Assembly: GCF_003260095.1 (NCBI RefSeq)
Contig: NZ_PTPX01000004.1
Span: 1 to 55,490 of the forward strand
Direction: 5' to 3'
From: Glaesserella australis
GTDB taxonomy: Bacteria > Pseudomonadota > Gammaproteobacteria > Enterobacterales > Pasteurellaceae
DNA length: 55,490 nucleotides
Every line of letters starts with the position of its first letter. Position 1 is the first letter of the stretch. The notes under the pieces are model-generated. The model had not been told where the DNA came from, searched no databases, and worked only from the letters and a program-made list of their open reading frames with translations. The position numbers were made by a program, and so were the translations under genes. Below are positions 55,369 to 55,490 of the stretch, piece by piece.

Positions 55369-55423
55369 AAATTCTTTTATTAAGTTAGCCCACTATAGTA
55401 ATGAGCTAAGTTAATAAAACCCT

Positions 55424-55490
55424 GATGGTGCCCTACTCTCACATGGGGAAACCCCACACTACCATCGGCGTTACTGCGTTTCACTTCTGA
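55424..55490 (-). rRNA. rrf: second 5S rRNA, 5' part beyond window
   Basis: The last 67 bases repeat the 3' half of 5S rRNA with one change in the shared core (TAACGCAG in place of TAACACAG). Its terminal stem strand differs (GGGCACCATCA in place of GACATTGCCAAG), so it must pair with a different 5' end outside the window. It is the upstream member of a tandem 5S pair, with a 55-base spacer. Confidence 0.9.

Noticed and set aside
55164-55388. 74-residue plus-strand frame over tRNA-Asp and 5S rRNA
   Set aside because: It is the well-known false protein read antisense from a tRNA-Asp gene and 5S rRNA; the RNA genes explain the sequence.

Overview
The window looks like a chromosomal segment of a Pasteurellaceae bacterium. 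The core genes are closest to Haemophilus, Actinobacillus and Mannheimia in content and order. The DNA uptake signal is the ACAAGCGGT type (a dozen or more perfect copies on either strand) and not the AAGTGCGGT type of H. influenzae. That points to the Actinobacillus pleuropneumoniae/Mannheimia/H. ducreyi branch; the species cannot be fixed from the sequence alone. All identifications come from reading the sequence; no database search was run.

Layout. 1-4600: two tandem tRNA-Ser(UGA) genes (the first cut by the window edge), trmA, maoP and adhE, all on the minus strand. 4850-9505: ddc and dat (1,3-diaminopropane synthesis), with a long inverted repeat between them and a structured leader before dat, then rpmB-rpmG and radC. 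9761-13978: coaBC, an AT-rich DUF5672 gene, dut, slmA, yheU and crp on the plus strand. 14178-22277: rpsT, murJ, an MFS transporter, an acyl-CoA ligase, fklB, menB and ackA. 22524-28529: mrcB, ygiD, a solitary kbaZ/gatZ-like gene behind a CRP-type promoter, and obgE. 28610-33284: two tandem EamA transporters, rpmA-rplU and nagBA. 33614-38436: rsmD divergent from ftsYEX, then corA. 38733-46000: tRNA-Leu, tRNA-Gly, a DUF2322 gene, ftsN, thiPQ, nfsB, a yfcZ-like gene, glnA and cpdA. 46123-54918: mutL, proA, a Sel1-repeat protein with a very acidic partner, vapBC, yihY, dtd, tilS, a small membrane protein and xerD. 55037-55490: the distal end of an rRNA operon read on the minus strand, with two 5S genes, tRNA-Asp and tRNA-Trp.

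How the genes fit together. Most of the window is housekeeping: translation (L21, L27, L28, L33, S20, tRNAs, 5S, tilS, trmA, rsmD, dtd), division and cell wall (ftsEX, ftsN, slmA, murJ, mrcB), fermentation (adhE, ackA), cAMP signalling (crp and cpdA, with candidate CRP sites before nagB and kbaZ) and polyamine synthesis (ddc, dat). Many convergent gene pairs are separated by perfect hairpins. Several of these hairpins are made of two uptake signals in opposite orientation.

There is no prophage, CRISPR array or large island. The least ordinary parts are the 225-base dat leader with promoters on both strands, the Sel1/acidic-protein locus, the inserted DUF5672 gene, the kbaZ-like gene with its own control region, possible leader structures before corA and glnA, and five short palindromic intergenic repeats.
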